The notes: a model not told the origin generated them from the letters alone. Positions 34,001 to 46,400 are shown, numbered from the stretch's first letter. The stretch is 64,000 nt of DNA from Lycocorax pyrrhopterus obiensis (GCA_014706295.1 JACSVZ010000037.1:3534001-3598000), one strand, 5' to 3'. Numbers and translations: made by a program.

Positions 34001-37000
34001 AACAGGCTCTGAATTCGCAGTGTAAATTTTAGGAAAAGTAAGAATTAAACCCAAATAATTATTTGATAATTGATTGATGCTGGATTTTGGGGTCACAAAG
34101 GCTGTGGAAGAGCACAAGACCCTCAGGGATGTTTTGTGAGGTGACAGGAAGGGTTTGAAGAGGGAATGTGACAGGGAGAATCCTGTCCCTTGGGGTGGTT
34201 TCCTGCTGGGATTCCTCACAGCTGCAGCACTGCAGGCAGTGCTTACATCCTAAATAAGGTGCTTTCCTGGATTTTTCCCAAACTTCTGGCAGCTTGGCTT
34301 GGCAGCGAGGCAGGATCTGCCCTGAGGGGTGGGCAGGGCTGGAAGGAGAGCTGCTGCCTCATTAATTAGCAGGGAAAATGGGAATAATCAAGACATCCCA
34401 GCAGTGGGAGCGTGGGCTGCTGCTTCCCATGCCTCAGGGATGGGGTGCCCAGCTCTCCTTCCTAATTTTTCCTGGCTTGGAGCTGCTGTGGGAGGGTCTG
34501 GATGCCAACCTGGCACTGCAGCCCGGGACAAGAAGTGTCTGGTTTTGGCTTGTGCTCTCTGGAAAAGGGGAATTCAGAGGGAGGGAGCCACAGGCTGCTC
34601 CTGCAAAGATGAAAATATTGTCTTTAGGGAGAGTTCCTCTCCCACCATTCCGCCAGTTTAGTGGGAAGAAGCCAACAGCTGGATAATTCTCAGTGGGATA
34701 ACGGGGATTGACCCTGATTCCTGGATTTGGAGCTGATCCAAAGCATTTTGAGATAGAGGAGAGAACCTGAGAAGGGCCCATCCCTCTGCCCCCTCATTTG
34801 TGGTGTCCAAGTCACTCTGACCTTGAGCACCGAGGTTTTCCTGTCAGTTTGCCCACCCTTCCATGCTAAATTCCCTCCCTCCTGGCCTCACGATGTCCTT
34901 GGAATGTGGGATGAAACGCGGGATGCTCCTTTCCCACACCTCTCCCTCCTGCACCTCACACTGGAGGGTTTTAAGGATTTCATCTCAAAAAAGCTTTTCC
35001 CAGCAAGAACTGAAGGAACTGCAGCCTCTGGCAGGGCATGGAAGTGGGATTTACCTGGGAATCTTCCTGGAATCAGATCATTTAAGGTGACCCACCTGCT
35101 TTTCATGGCTTGTAGGGCCTTGAACTGAAGTGAAATGTCTCTGCCTTTGGAATTTCAGTGCTGGATCAGGAGATTGTGGATATCTCTGTGCCTGGATTAT
35201 CCTTTTCTTTACTGAGATAAATCCAGGCATTGCTTTTGTGGTGATCACTGGGATGTGAAACTGGGAGTTCCCACCCCAGTTCTCCAGGAATGGCTCCTGT
35301 TTTTCCTCCTGGCAGAAACCCAAGGACTGGCTGAGGGAGGTGTGGGATGAACTGAGGGGGAGGAGCTGATTTGGTTTTTCCAGAGTGGCTGCTCTGAAAT
35401 ACTGGAATATTTGGGGCTGCTTTCTGGGATAATTGAGTGATTTCCTCAGGAATAAATCCCTGTGGAGTTTGGAGCAGCTGGGTGAGGGCCCTGGGAGGCA
35501 GCAGCAGCCCTGGCATGGGATTTAATGGAATATTTTGCCCAGGGAACCTCACCCTGCATTGTGAGCAGAAGAATAACAAGGCAGGGAGGGCATGAAGGAA
35601 CAGGAATTGTATCAGTTGGAATTTACTGGGGCCTGGAATTGCTTTCCATGCTCAGCCAGTGGGGTTGGGATTGTGGGGCTGCAACAAGAAAGGGATGAAT
35701 GAACCGGGCAGGGCTTGGAGCTGAGGGAAATCCAAACTGGAATTATCAAAAATCGTGCTGGAGTGGTGGGATAAGGACAGAATCCAGCTCCTTCCATGAT
35801 TTTTGGTGGGTTTGCTGTTATATTGGCTGTGGCTGTGCATGAGAAAATAGGAATTATCCTCAAATTCGAAATTCTAAAGAAGTTTCATCACGAGAAAATC
35901 TGCTGTTCCACATGGATTTAGAATCCTGGCATCACAGAATTATTGTGGCTGGAAAAGTTATGGATTTGAGCCTGGCTTTGGGATGCAGCAGGGTGTGGTT
36001 TTGGGATCCAGCAGTGCCGGTTTTTGGGATATAATCATGTCTTTGGGATACAGCAATTTTTCTGCCTGTTTCTTGGGATAGAACAGTGCCTGTTTTATGG
36101 GATACAGCAGTCTGTGCCTGTTTTTTTGGATACAGCAGTGAGTATTTTTTGGGATACTTCAGTGTATTTTTGGGATCCAGCCCTGTGTGTGTGCCCTCAC
36201 AGAGTCAGATCTGAACAGGTCCTATGTCCCCTAATCCCAGTCTGGGATAAACCTCCCGGACCAGTGTTCAGGGGCCACATTCCCAGTGCCCAGAGCGTCC
36301 TTGTGGTGGGAGCAGAGTCTGACTAATGGGATTTCTTGGCCCTCTGGAGCCTCTCCCCAGCTCCAGCCAAATCCCTGCAGGGCCAAACCAAACACTAAAC
36401 ATTTCTCACCGAGTTTATCCGAGTCCGACTCGGAGAATCTGCTCCCAGTGTGACTCCAGAGCACTTCCCTGCCACCAGGAGCTCCTGGATTTACCAGGGT
36501 TTGGTTATCCCGCTCAATCCAAGGCTGGGACAAAACTGAAATGGAATCTCCCAGAATCCAACCAGTTCTTCGTCGAAACCCTCTGATTTCCGCCTAAAGT
36601 GAGTAGGAAACTTCTCTCATGGGTGTTTGGGCTCCACAAAAAACAGTGGAGAAGGTTCCAGGATAAGCCTGGGGATGTGGCTTGGCCCTATCCAGGAAGT
36701 TTTTGGGAGTAGCAGGGAGCTCTTGGCTCAAATAATGGGAACAGAGCATCAGGACATCAGTGGAGGCCACTGGGATCAGCACAGGGATTCGGGATTAGCC
36801 CAGAGATGGAGTCAGGAGTAGCACAGGGATGGAGCCAGGATCAGCACAGGGATTTAGGACCAGCCCAGGGATGCTGTGAGCTCAGTCTGGGTCCAGATGA
36901 GTCCAAAGAGCTCAGCAGTGAGCAAACAGTGCCAGCTCTGTGTGTCCCACTGATCATTTTCCCTCTTGTGGGCATCACATTCTGGGAGAGAGCCCCTCTG

Positions 37001-40000
37001 GAATTTTCTGGTAGGATCAGGCCACTTTCACCAGCTCTGTTCCCCTAAAACTCAGCTGATCCCCTGTCCTGGGCAGGGGTAAATGTTGGGAGTGCTGGGA
37101 TGTGCTCAGGCTCTGTTTTCCCTCTCCAGCCCCTGGCCAAGGGCGCGTTCCTGCGGGGCACAGGACTGAACCTGGCCACCGGCCGCTTCACCGCCCCCGT
37201 GGGCGGCATCTACCAGTTCTCAGCCAACGTCCACATCGGTGAGTGCTGCCCACAGGCACCCCTGATCCTCCTGGAGAACCCCCTGCATCCAGGGAAAAGC
37301 CTGGATATGGCCCTTTGGAACCAGGACCTCGGAACTGGCTCCTTCCACAGAGTGACAGCCCCAATGGCTGTTCCATGTGCACCAAAATCCACATTCCCTA
37401 TGGAGCAAGAGCTTGGGGACCAAATTTATTTGGTGCAGAAGCTCTGCCTTCCTCAAAAAACTGCAGAAAAAATGCCAATGTGGATGCAGAACTGCATCCA
37501 GGCAGGTTTTCCATGTTTTTGCCCTGCTGGAGCATCTCTTCCCCCACATATTCCCACTCCTCTCTTCCCAGTTACACCATTTTTTTGCCCCTTTTAAAAT
37601 CCATTATCCCAGAAGTTCTGCCACTGATGGCCAGAGGTGGATCCCCTTTTAAATCTGATATTCCAGAGGTTCTGCCACTGATGGCCAGAGGTGGATCCCC
37701 TTTTTAATCTGATATTCCAGAGGTTCTGCCACTGATGGCCACAGGTGGATCCCCTTTTAATCTGATATTCCAGAGGTTCTGCCACTGATGGCCACAGGTG
37801 GATCCACCTTGGAGCTGTTGGCTTTGGCTCCACTGGAAATGGAGGAACGTTCTGGCACCTTCTGCAGCCCCAAACCCAGAAGTCCCAAGGCTGCTGGTGT
37901 CCCTCTGAAGTCCAAATCCCAGAATTTGTGGAAATGCTGACATTTTCCCTGCTGCTTTTCCCAGACCACAGCGAGCTGAAGAGCAAAGTCCAGCTCCGAG
38001 CCAGGGACAACGTCCGGGTGTTGATCTGCATCGAGTCTCTGTGTCACAGATACACGTGAGTCACTCCACGGGGCACTCTGGGCAATTATTTTCCTCAAAT
38101 TTTCAATATTTCCTGATATTTCAGCCAACTCTGGAAGATCAAGTTCACCAAAAGTGGATTTTATAGGATAAATTCGTGTAGAGTTGTTCTGCAGAGCGGC
38201 CCTCAGGCTTTCTGTGTTATTTTAATTCTGAGTTTTAACCCCGCAGTGCTATAAATATTACTATTATTTATAGTGATAAATAATTATTAAACAACTCTGA
38301 ATAAACTATTATTTATAATAATATTTATTACCAAAATATAAAATAATACACCCAAATATTGAGGGAATTGTGGCTGCAGCTCCAGGTGCTGAGTGCTCAG
38401 CTGTCACCATTAACACACAGAATTCAGCGCTTTATTTGTGCCAGAGCTGCATTTCCATCATTTCCTCATCCTGAGTGGATCCCAGCCTCTGCCTGGTGTT
38501 GCCGTGGAAGTGTTGGAGTGATGAGGGGAAGGAATGGGTGGAAAATCGAGGGGAATGAGGCAGGAAGTGCAGGTTCGTGGCACCTCCTCAGCTTGCTGAG
38601 AAAATGATGCTGAATTTTCCTTTTCTGAGGGCAAAACTGCTCAAAAACCCCAATTTTTTTAAGTCAGGAAAACTTCCTTGGCTGCTCTTTTCCTGTGCTT
38701 CCATTTGTTCCAGCTGCAGCCCGGAGGTGCCGTGTCCCAGGGGAGGCTCAGGGGGATTTTGGGAGCTTTTCCAGGGAGGAAGAGGATGGGAGGCTCCCAG
38801 CAGAGGGCAATGCTGCTGTGGCTCTGTCCTTGGCCCCAGACCTCAAATCCCTGCCCAGCTTTATTTTAATGCCCTGCCCGGGATGAATTTGGGACAGATC
38901 CCAGAGCAGTGGGAGTGATCGGGATCAATTTGGGACAGATCCCAGAGCAGTGGGAGCGGTCGGGATGAATTTGGGACAGATCCCAGAGCAGCGGGAGCGA
39001 TCGGGATGAATTTGGGACAGATCCCAGAGCAGCGGGAGCGATCGGGATGAATTTGGGACAGATCCCAGTGCCAGGAGAGCGTGGCTGGGGTGGAAGGAAC
39101 GGGGAGGAGGGACGGGAGCCTGCCTGGACACACTCCCTGCTGCCACCCCGTGCCTCTGGAATTTCCTGGGGACGTCAGCACCGACTCATCCATCCATCCA
39201 TCCATCCATCCATCCATCCATGGAGCTGGAGGAGCCCCCAGGGCTTTGGGATGAGCGATGGAAACTCAGGTGGAAGGAGACAGTCGGGGTGGAAGAGATT
39301 AATTGTGGGAAGTCCCCACCCCAGCCGGGATTTGGGATCTGGGCAGGATGTGACACAGCCTGAACCGAGGTGGTGCCAAGTGGCTCCTGCTCTCGGGGCC
39401 AATTTGCCCCCACTTTTCATTTATTCCCTCGCACAGGGCTGGGAAAAGCACGTTGGAACGTGCAGGGCTTCATCACCGAGGGGGAAAAAAAGGGAGGAAA
39501 GGGATTGGTTTAGTTGGGAAAACACGGGAAAACAACCGGCTGTGCCCACACTGGGCAGGGAGGGAGGAACCAGCCAGGCAGGGAGCTTAGAACTGAGCTT
39601 AACTGGGTTGTGCTGGGTTTTGGTGTCCCAGGAATCCTGCACAAAAGGAGCTGAATTTGTCCTGTGAACTGGGAATTCCGCAGGGAACAGCTCTCCCTGA
39701 TGGCTCTCAGAACAAAAGAGCAATGCTGGAGGGGTGATGGGAAGCTTTCCCTGCATTTTGAGCTGCAGCACAATTATTTAAGGATTTTTGGGGGCTCGTG
39801 TGTGATCCCTGATCTAAAAATCCTCCCAAGCAGCTGCAGAATTCGTCCTTTCTCGCACAGAAGTTTGTGGTTCAGGTGAAATAAACCTTTCATCCCTGGA
39901 AAATAAATGAAGTTTTGCTGGCAGGGTGCCTGCAGCTCTTTGCAGAACAGGTACAAACCATTGTGCTGCTCACCAAACTGGGCAAACTGGGGTGGAGATC

Positions 40001-41502
40001 GATCCAAAGGGGTTTTTGGCACCTGCTCAGGGTGGGAATAGAGAGCAGAGGACTCTGGAAAAGCCTCTGGGAAAAGGTGGCTCCCAGCTGAGTTTTTTAT
40101 CCCAAATCCTGAGCTCTTTGTGGATTTTCCATCTGCAGTGAGGAAAACTTCTCCTATTTTATATTTAATGCAGCTGGAATCACGGAATTACGGAATGGAC
40201 CTTAAAGATCACCTCATTCCAACCCCATTCCACCATCCCAGCTTGCTCCAAGCCCCATCCAGCCTGGCTTTAAACACTTCCAAACATCAAAAATCCAGTC
40301 AAAATTCACCTTTTTGGTCCAACTGGTCTTATTTCCAAGGAAACTGAGGGACAATTGTCCTTCCACACACAACTGCTGCGGTTGCCTGAGGAGTTTAATC
40401 TGTTTATTTCTCTCTTTAGGTCCTTGGAAGTCATTGCTGGGCTGGAAAGCAACAGCAAGATCTTCACTATTTATGTCCATGGTTTGCTGCAGCTGCAGGT
40501 GAGGCCCTGGAAATTGGGAATTTCTGCCCCAAATCCCTTGGCAGGACATGGAGTTATTTCCTGGCCAGGCTGGACTCTCCCCTGCAGGCTGGGAAGGATT
40601 TAGGAACCTCCTGTCTGAGGTTAAGGGAGGGAAATTCCTCACCTGGGGCAGGATCAGGAGGAAAAACCAGACTTGGGTTTCACATTCTGAATTTAAGGCA
40701 CAGGAAGAACCTTTCCTTTAAGAAAAATCAAATATTTATATTGCATTTTTAATAGAAATATTTTCCTTTCCCAACTCTCCCCTGGCATTGCCAAGATGCC
40801 AATTGAATTTCCCACCTGAAGCACAGGTGGCCACTTCACCCAAAAAGGTGCCAGTGCAGGAAGGATTTGGTTGATAATAATAAATATATTAAATATATTA
40901 TAAAAGTATAATTATTATATAATAATATATAATAAATATAGATTAAATTATATAGGTTTAATTTTATTTTTATATGAAATACAAATATAAATATATAATT
41001 ATATTAAACATCTTATTTATAAAAATATATTTAAATATATAATTTTTAATATATGATGTTTAAAGTATAAAGTTGTAATGTATGTAATTTTTAATATAGA
41101 ATTTTAATATATAATTTTAATATAGAATTTTTAATATAGAATTTTAATATAGAATTTTTAATATAGAATTTTTATTTTTAGATATTTTCTATATTATACA
41201 TTATTATATATTAATGTATAATATAAAAATATAAAAATAATAAAGCACAAAACTACACCAAATTTCTTCCACTGAATCCGATCAGATCCCAGGAGCCACG
41301 GAATGGCTGCTGTGCCGAGCTCCTGCTGGAGAAATGGGATTTTTCCCTCTTTTCCCTCGGGGATGTGCCCGCTATTCCCCTTTCCCTCTCCTCCTCCCTG
41401 CAGGCTGGGCAGTACACCTCCATCTTCGTGGACAACAGTGCTGGGGCTCCCATCACCATCCAGAACGGATCCGATTTCATGGGAATGCTGATGGGAGCGT
41501 AG
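27882..41502 (+). CDS. C1QTNF12: C1q/TNF-related protein 12 (adipolin), eight coding exons
   Basis: Secreted hormone-like protein of the C1q/TNF family (formerly FAM132A/CTRP12). In mammals it is an adipokine that improves insulin sensitivity. Exons 27882-28052, 31773-31892, 32432-32543, 32823-33004, 37130-37238, 37965-38055, 40420-40498 and 41404-41502 join into an open 320-residue protein, slightly longer than my recollection of the human protein (about 302). A signal peptide is seen at about 1-24 (LLVATLLC core). Sequons are NAT (43-45) and NTS (84-86). The conserved FVHRPDDG motif precedes a basic [10 protein letters not shown] stretch, where the mammalian protein is proteolytically processed. 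Seven collagen-like Gly-X-Y triplets follow in exon 3. The C1q/TNF-like domain runs from about residue 168 to the end ([30 protein letters not shown]). All junction phases agree. The large introns are full of repeats but the coding sequence is intact. Confidence 0.97.
28339..28507 (+). repeat. Direct repeat, copy 1 (about 170 bp)
   Basis: Begins TGCTCCCAAGTTTTGCAGTT, includes TCCTTGGAATTGATTGGAAT and TATTAATACAGTGCTTAGGA, and ends ATCGCCA. A close copy lies at 29973-30150 in the same orientation. Similarity stops sharply at both ends. Family unknown. Confidence 0.85.
28845..29240. repeat. 131-bp tandem repeat in C1QTNF12 intron 1
   Basis: Three copies of a unit containing GAAAACTTCCAGGGAGTT, CAGAATCCTTTAGGATGA and TTTGGGAATAGCAGA; GCATGGGRTT recurs about every 131 bases. 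Confidence 0.9.
29973..30150 (+). repeat. Direct repeat, copy 2 (about 178 bp)
   Basis: Partner of 28339-28507, starting TGCTCCCAAATTTTGCAGTT and ending AGAATTCCCA, 1.63 kb downstream. Confidence 0.85.
31773..31892 (+). CDS. C1QTNF12: C1QTNF12 exon 2
   Basis: Acceptor TTGTGTCTCCTCAG and donor GTAGGA. 40 codons: [20 protein letters not shown], then [20 protein letters not shown], with the family WxxFVxRPDDG motif. Confidence 0.95.
32432..32543 (+). CDS. C1QTNF12: C1QTNF12 exon 3 (collagen-like)
   Basis: Acceptor TTTGCTCCCTCAG and donor GTAAAA. Encodes [20 protein letters not shown], then [17 protein letters not shown]. The Gly-X-Y run promotes trimerisation in this family. The donor region is tandemly duplicated downstream. 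Confidence 0.95.
32533..32610 (+). repeat. Tandem duplication of the C1QTNF12 exon 3 donor
   Basis: The exon end and donor, GATTTTAAAAGGTAAAAG, is repeated 17 bases downstream, followed by shorter TTAAAAGGTA copies. Extra AAAG|GT sites have GT at 32561, 32568, 32578 and 32588. Reading past the true donor meets an in-frame TAA at 32555-32557. Confidence 0.9.
32823..33004 (+). CDS. C1QTNF12: C1QTNF12 exon 4
   Basis: Acceptor TTTTCCCCTCAG and donor GTGAGA. Encodes [15 protein letters not shown] through [11 protein letters not shown] and [12 protein letters not shown], the start of the C1q-like domain. Confidence 0.95.
33105..33512 (+). mobile_element. CR1-type LINE 3' fragment, about 400 bp
   Basis: The best-preserved CR1 copy here. 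It reads GGAAGTGTCCAAAGGAGGGA, GACTGAGGGGAGACTCTTTG, GGTTGGATTTTAGGAAAAGG and TTCTTCCCCCAGAGGGTGCT, and ends CAGCTCAGGATATTCTGTGA. Plus orientation, 5'-truncated, non-coding. It inserted only about 100 bases after exon 4. Confidence 0.9.
33513..37129. other. Rest of C1QTNF12 intron 4
   Basis: No exon seen. Contains a possible CR1 stub near 35930-35975 and imperfect GGGATACAGCAGTG-type repeats at about 35990-36190. Confidence 0.7.
37130..37238 (+). CDS. C1QTNF12: C1QTNF12 exon 5
   Basis: Acceptor TTTTCCCTCTCCAG and donor GTGAGT. Encodes [20 protein letters not shown] through [16 protein letters not shown], the most GC-rich and conserved part of the C1q domain. Confidence 0.96.
37600..37810. 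repeat. 54-bp tandem repeat in C1QTNF12 intron 5
   Basis: Four copies of a unit with CCAGAGGTTCTGCCACTGAT and GGCCAGAGGTGGATCCCC; the spacing between copies is 54 bases. Confidence 0.93.
37965..38055 (+). CDS. C1QTNF12: C1QTNF12 exon 6
   Basis: Acceptor TGCTTTTCCCAG and donor GTGAGT. Encodes [20 protein letters not shown] then [10 protein letters not shown], with the family CIESLC motif. Confidence 0.95.
38878..39070. repeat. 41-bp minisatellite in C1QTNF12 intron 6
   Basis: About 4.7 copies of a 41-bp unit, GGGATGAATTTGGGACAGAT plus CCCAGAGCAGTGGGAGCGATC. Confidence 0.95.
39187..39222. repeat. (CATC)n microsatellite
   Basis: Nine to ten tandem CATC/CCAT units. Confidence 0.97.
40178..40288 (-). 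mobile_element. CR1-type LINE fragment
   Basis: AATCACGGAATTACGGAATG, then CCTTAAAGATCACCTCATTC and AAGCCCCATCCAGCCTGGCT, a reversed CR1 3' end. It lies 130 bases before exon 7. Confidence 0.8.
40420..40498 (+). CDS. C1QTNF12: C1QTNF12 exon 7
   Basis: Acceptor TTTCTCTCTTTAG and donor GTGAGG. Encodes [20 protein letters not shown] then GLLQLQ. Confidence 0.95.
40870..41245. repeat. AT-rich low-complexity tract
   Basis: Nearly pure A/T with TTTTAATATAGAA and TAATAAATATA repeats, in the last C1QTNF12 intron. Confidence 0.95.
41404..41502 (+). CDS. C1QTNF12: C1QTNF12 exon 8 (C-terminus, stop)
   Basis: Acceptor CTCCTCCCTGCAG. Encodes [20 protein letters not shown] then [12 protein letters not shown] and TAG at 41500-41502. 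The ending matches the family pattern GQYxSxFVDN...SGLLLGT. Confidence 0.95.
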   Translation, partial: AGQYTSIFVDNSAGAPITIQNGSDFMGMLMGA

Positions 41503-43300
41503 CAGGAAGGACGGGAATCCCAGCCCTGGCTTTGGGACTGAAGCAAACCCCGCTCTCACCTTGAAACTGCTCCCTGCACCTGCAGCGATTTGAAACCAGC
41601 CCAAATCCTTTCACAGCTCCTCCAGCTTTGCTTCCAGAGGCTGCTGCTGCTTTTCGAGGTCCTCACCAGCTCAATCCACATCAGAATTATTCCTTTTATC
41701 CTCCTGAAAGAAACTTTTAATATTTAATTTGTGCTTCACCAGATGCTCACGGAGCAGCACACTGAGATTCGGGGTTTGTTACGTTGTAATTTTATGATTT
41801 CACCATAGCACTTGTAACCAGCACGGGTTTTTTGGGATCGACTGGGGGGTGGAAATGAAGGATTGAGATGGGAAAAAACAGAAATAACTCAGCGACTCTG
41901 TTCTGTGTGGTGGGGAGGGAGGGGACAAGGATTTTCCAGCAAAACTGCTTTTTCCATGGAATTATAAATGGTTTAGATCCTCTCCCAGGTTCAGAGTTGG
42001 ATACATTTGACCAGGAATATGTTGAATCCTCACACAATCCAAGGAATCCAAGGTCTGAACTCTTTAATTGTGGTTCTTTACATCAAAATATTTCCTTGAG
42101 GATCCAAATCCCTCCCTGCGATGCTTTGGGGTGGGGAAAAGGGAAAGCCAAGGGGAGAACAAACCCCTCACTGTGTTCTTATGATTTAATAAGATAAAAA
42201 CATGGATTTGGACACAAAATCCAGTGGGAATGGGAGCTTTGGATCAGGCTCGGACCTGTTTGGTCACTGCAGGGAATTAAGGAAAGAAAACACAGGGCAA
42301 GGGTCACTCCCAGCAGCTTTTCCAGGTCTGCCTGAGAAAAACCTGGAGCCTCAAAGTGCTGCCAAAAAAATCCAGGGGATTTTCTTCTGGATTTTTGGGT
42401 ACAAAAGTAAAGGTGTGAGACTGAGCTTGGCCCACAGCTCCAGGCCATCACCTCATTTTAAGTAGAAGGATGATGACATTTCATGGGATTTGTTATCCAA
42501 GGCCTGGAAAAATCCTTGGGATTAAACCCACCTCTCAATGCCCCTCTGCAGCTTTTCCCACCCCACAGACTCCTGGAATGTTATGGATTCACCTGAACCG
42601 AGGAAATCCTTGTGGAAAAGCCTCATGAATAGAGAGGGACAAGGCCCAAAACGGAGCCCAGCTCTGCCTGGAGCCTCAAAGTGCTGCCAAAAAAAATCCA
42701 GGGAATTTTTTCGGGATTTTTGGGTGCAAATAAGGCTGTGAGACTGAGCTTGGCCCACAGCTCCAGGCCATCCTCTCGTTTTAAGTAAAAGGAGGATGAC
42801 ATTTCTTGGGATTTGTTACCTGGAAAAATCCTCGGGATTAAACCCCCCCTCTCAATGCCCCTCTGCAGCTTTTCCCACCCCACAGACTCCTGGAATGTTA
42901 TGGATTCACCTGAACTGAGGAAATTCTTGTGGAAAAGCCTCATAAACACAGGGGGACAAGGCCCAAAACGGAGCCCAGCTCCTCGTCCTTGGAAGTTATC
43001 CCTTAAAACGCTGCCATTTTTGATCAGCTGCAGCATCTTTGTGCAATGAAGAGCCAGCAGAAAGCCAGAAAATGTCATTTATTGCTGGGTTTGTTGCAGA
43101 GGAGGCTCAGTCTGAGGTTTTACAAGCTCCAGGTGATGCTGCTGCTGAGGCTGGAGGTAGCAAAGAGATATTCCAGGAGCTGTGGAAGAATCTGCTGGCA
43201 AGCAGATTTTAAACTGGTTTTAATCTCCATTATTAATACCTTGAGCCAGATCTTTGAGGGTATAAAGTGATATTTTTATTGTCTTTGTGAAGAATAAATG
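41503..43300 (+). other. C1QTNF12 3' UTR and flank, end uncertain
   Basis: No canonical AATAAA follows the stop codon until 43293-43298, so the true 3' end is unknown; a variant hexamer may be used earlier. The segment includes the 325-bp duplication at 42342. Confidence 0.4.
42342..42985. repeat. 325-bp tandem duplication
   Basis: CCTGGAGCCTCAAAGTGCTG begins at 42342 and again at 42667. The two copies stay alignable to GGCCCAAAACGGAGCCCAGC in each, with one deletion of about 14 bases (ATCCAAGGCCTGG region) in the second. Confidence 0.92.
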
Positions 43301-43351
43301 AAATTGGGACCTGTTGGAGGAAGGAAAGGGCACGGGGAGGGATCAGTTTGT

Positions 43352-43478
43352 GCTGTTACAGGTAAAAAGTGAATTTAAGGCCACGTTGGATGGAGCTTGG
43401 AGCAACCTGGGATAGGGGAAGGTGTCCCTGCGCATGGATTTAAGGTCTCTTTGAACCCAAACCATTCCATGATTCCAC
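43352..43478 (+). mobile_element. CR1-type LINE fragment
   Basis: GGAGCAACCTGGGATAGGGG, GGATTTAAGGTCTCTTTGAA and CCAAACCATTCCATGATTCC in CR1 3' order, plus orientation. Confidence 0.75.
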
Positions 43479-46400
43479 AAATCCCACTTTCCAGCCAGTG
43501 GAATGTGCTTGTTCTGTCTAAAACCCAGCATTTACTGATGTTTATAAATTCCTCCCTGCCCCACAATAATGCCAGAATTCCCTTTTTGCAGCACATTTTG
43601 GGGGGGGAATTCCTTTTAAGCACAAACTGGGATCGGGGGGAATGCACAGCTCTGGAAAAGCAGAGCAAGGAGCCACGATGGGTCATTTTTGGAGCTTCAA
43701 AAAGCTGATCCCACATTAAATATCACTAAATAATCACTAAATAATCACCAAACCCTGTCAATAAAATGAGATATAAATGAGACTTTTCCCCTGGGTTTGA
43801 TGGAGTGAGTGCAGAGCCCACATCCCACGTTGTCTCCCTGCCCTGAGCTCTGTTCTTTGGGAATATTTGGAATAAATTTGGGCTGTTCCAGCAGCAGAAT
43901 CCCGGAGTTGTGGCATCCAGCACGTGCTGTTCCACCCTGAGGCTTAACTCAGAGCTAAAATATTTATTTTGTGTAGAACTAAAAAGCCTTTCTCAGACTT
44001 TGCTTTGGGACTCGTGGCTTTTATTCCCCCCCATTTCCATGCTAGGTTTTAATCCCATTTTCCCTGTTTTATTAACAGGGATAATTATTAATAATTATCC
44101 TGCTTTTATACCTCTTATCCCTTATTTTAGGGGGGTTTTCCTGCTCTTTTCCCAGCGTTCTCCTGAGAACACCCAGCCCAAAAAATGGGAATAAAGCCTG
44201 AAATCTCCCTGGGCAGAAAAAAAAAAGGAGAATTAAACCTCCATCCCTGGAATCTGTCTGGAAGCCACAGGGCCTGGAAGCTCCAGCCAGGAGCAGGAAT
44301 CTCATGTCAGAATTCGGGGAAAAGGAGCCAAGTTGGCAGAGGGAAGGGACTTTGTGTCTCTTGGTTTATCCCGAGGTCACTGTCACCCCCCTGGGGGCTT
44401 CCATCAGCTCCATTTATCCTCAGGAGGGAGGTTTGGCCCTCCAGGAGTTTTTCTCTGCATCACCAAAGTCTTTCATCCAAAATTTTTAATTATTGTTGTT
44501 ATTATTTTAAAAGGATTTTTCAAGCTGTGAATGCTCCCAGCGGTTTTCTTGTTCCCTGGAGCTCCAGCCACCATTAAAATGGGGCAAAATGGGTTGAAGC
44601 AGCAAAAAATGACCCAAAATTGAGCCTCTGCTGTGGAGGTGCAAGTGACTAAAACTCCTGAGGGATAATGGGGTGTGAAGCAAAGCAGCCAGAAAATTCC
44701 CAATCCAGGAAAAGGGAAGGATTCAGCAGTTCAGGATGAAGTTGGTCATAACAAAATAAATCCCCTAAAATTCTGGTTCGGTGGTTCACGGTGTTCATCC
44801 CACCCTCAGGCAAGGGGAGAAGGCTAAAAAAAGGCACAAATTAAATATTTTGGGGGTTTTTGGGTTGTTCAGACATTCCCTGTAGCAGCCAGGGCAGGGG
44901 GATGGGATAAAACCCCTCATTTTTGGGGAATAAAGAACACTGAGAGTTGCTGCAGCTTTTTTCCTTCAAATTCCTACAAAATTCTGGGATTTGCGGAAGC
45001 TGAAGGAAAATCCCATTTCTTCCTGGGACAAATGTCTTTTTTACCTCAATTTTTGAGTTCCTCACAGGAAGTTTTGCCACAGAACCACCCTCAGAGAGTT
45101 TCAAATATTAATAAAAACTCCTAACCTTACCCAGGAACACCCTCAGAGGGTTTATTGGGAGATAAATCAATTAATATTGGGAGATAAATTAATTAATATT
45201 GGGAGAGAAATCAATTAAATTCACTCAAACTTTGCTGGTTTCACCCTGCCTTTGCTTTTGCAGCTTCAAGTTAAGGTGGATTTTAAATATCATCCCCTGG
45301 GGCTTCTGGAAGGGTCACCAGGAGGTTTTAGTGCTGGATTCCCTCCTAAAAAGTGCTGAAAATTGGGGTTTGTAATCCTGCTGGAGAATCCACCAAAGCT
45401 GCTGGAAAATCCACCCAAAAAGCAGCTGAGTCATCCCAAAAATGCAGGGTTTTGGTGCAGGACAGAGCTGAAATCCATCCCTGAATTAATTTTCAGGACG
45501 TCAGAGGGACCTTTCAGGTGGAACTCTGCTTTATGGCCACTGTAAATCCTGCCCTCTGCCATCCCAAAATCCCTGCGATCCCTGATCCTGCTATTCCCAA
45601 CATTTTCTGGCTCAGGAGAGCCCAGCCCAGCCCTTCCCGGTTGGAATCTGCAGGGAATTCTTTATTTCCCTCCCACAGGAGAAGCTGCCCCCATATTCCA
45701 GGGCCCTTCCCAAACAAATCCCAGGCCCTGAGCTCCCAATCCCTGGCATTCCCTGGATATTTTCCCTTGGAGCTGCCAGGTTTTGAGGTTTTCTGAGTTC
45801 TCTTCGAGTTTCATGTTCTGTAAACGCTTCCAATGCCACACTCCAGACTGACTCCAGGGGTATTTATGTTGGATTAGCGGAATATTCCCTGTTTTTCCTC
45901 ACTCCAGAGGCGAGAGCCCGGCTCATGTAAACTCCCATTGAGTGGCAGCCTGTTAAACCACCAAAAAATAGGATTATTTGTCATTTAAAACTCGTGTTAT
46001 AAATAGGAGCAGGTTTTAAATCACTCCTCAGAGGGAAAAAAACCTTTCCAAGCCTCTCCTCTGGGAGAAGGGAGCAGCAGAATTCCAGGGAAACGCTCCG
46101 GCTTCAAGGAAACCTCGAAGAGAATTTCAAAACTCTCCAGAATTGGTGAAAAAAAGCAAAATTAGCCCTTTAAGATATTTGGATTTTATGGTAATTAGGA
46201 TTTAATACATTCTTTGGGAAGGGCAGATTCCAAGAGGGGGATCCAGGCTCCGTGGAGAATCAGGGAGCTGCTGACCCTGTGAAAACAGAACTTAGGAGCA
46301 GGAAAACATGGAATTTTTATGGCTTTGTGGCTCATTTTGATGTAAATAAGGCATTAAATTCCCATTTATTCCAGAGCCGATTCCCACTCAGCAATTCCAT

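Noticed and set aside
37100..37597. 165-codon frame containing C1QTNF12 exon 5
   Set aside because: Only 37130-37238 is coding; the rest is intron read-through after a clear donor.
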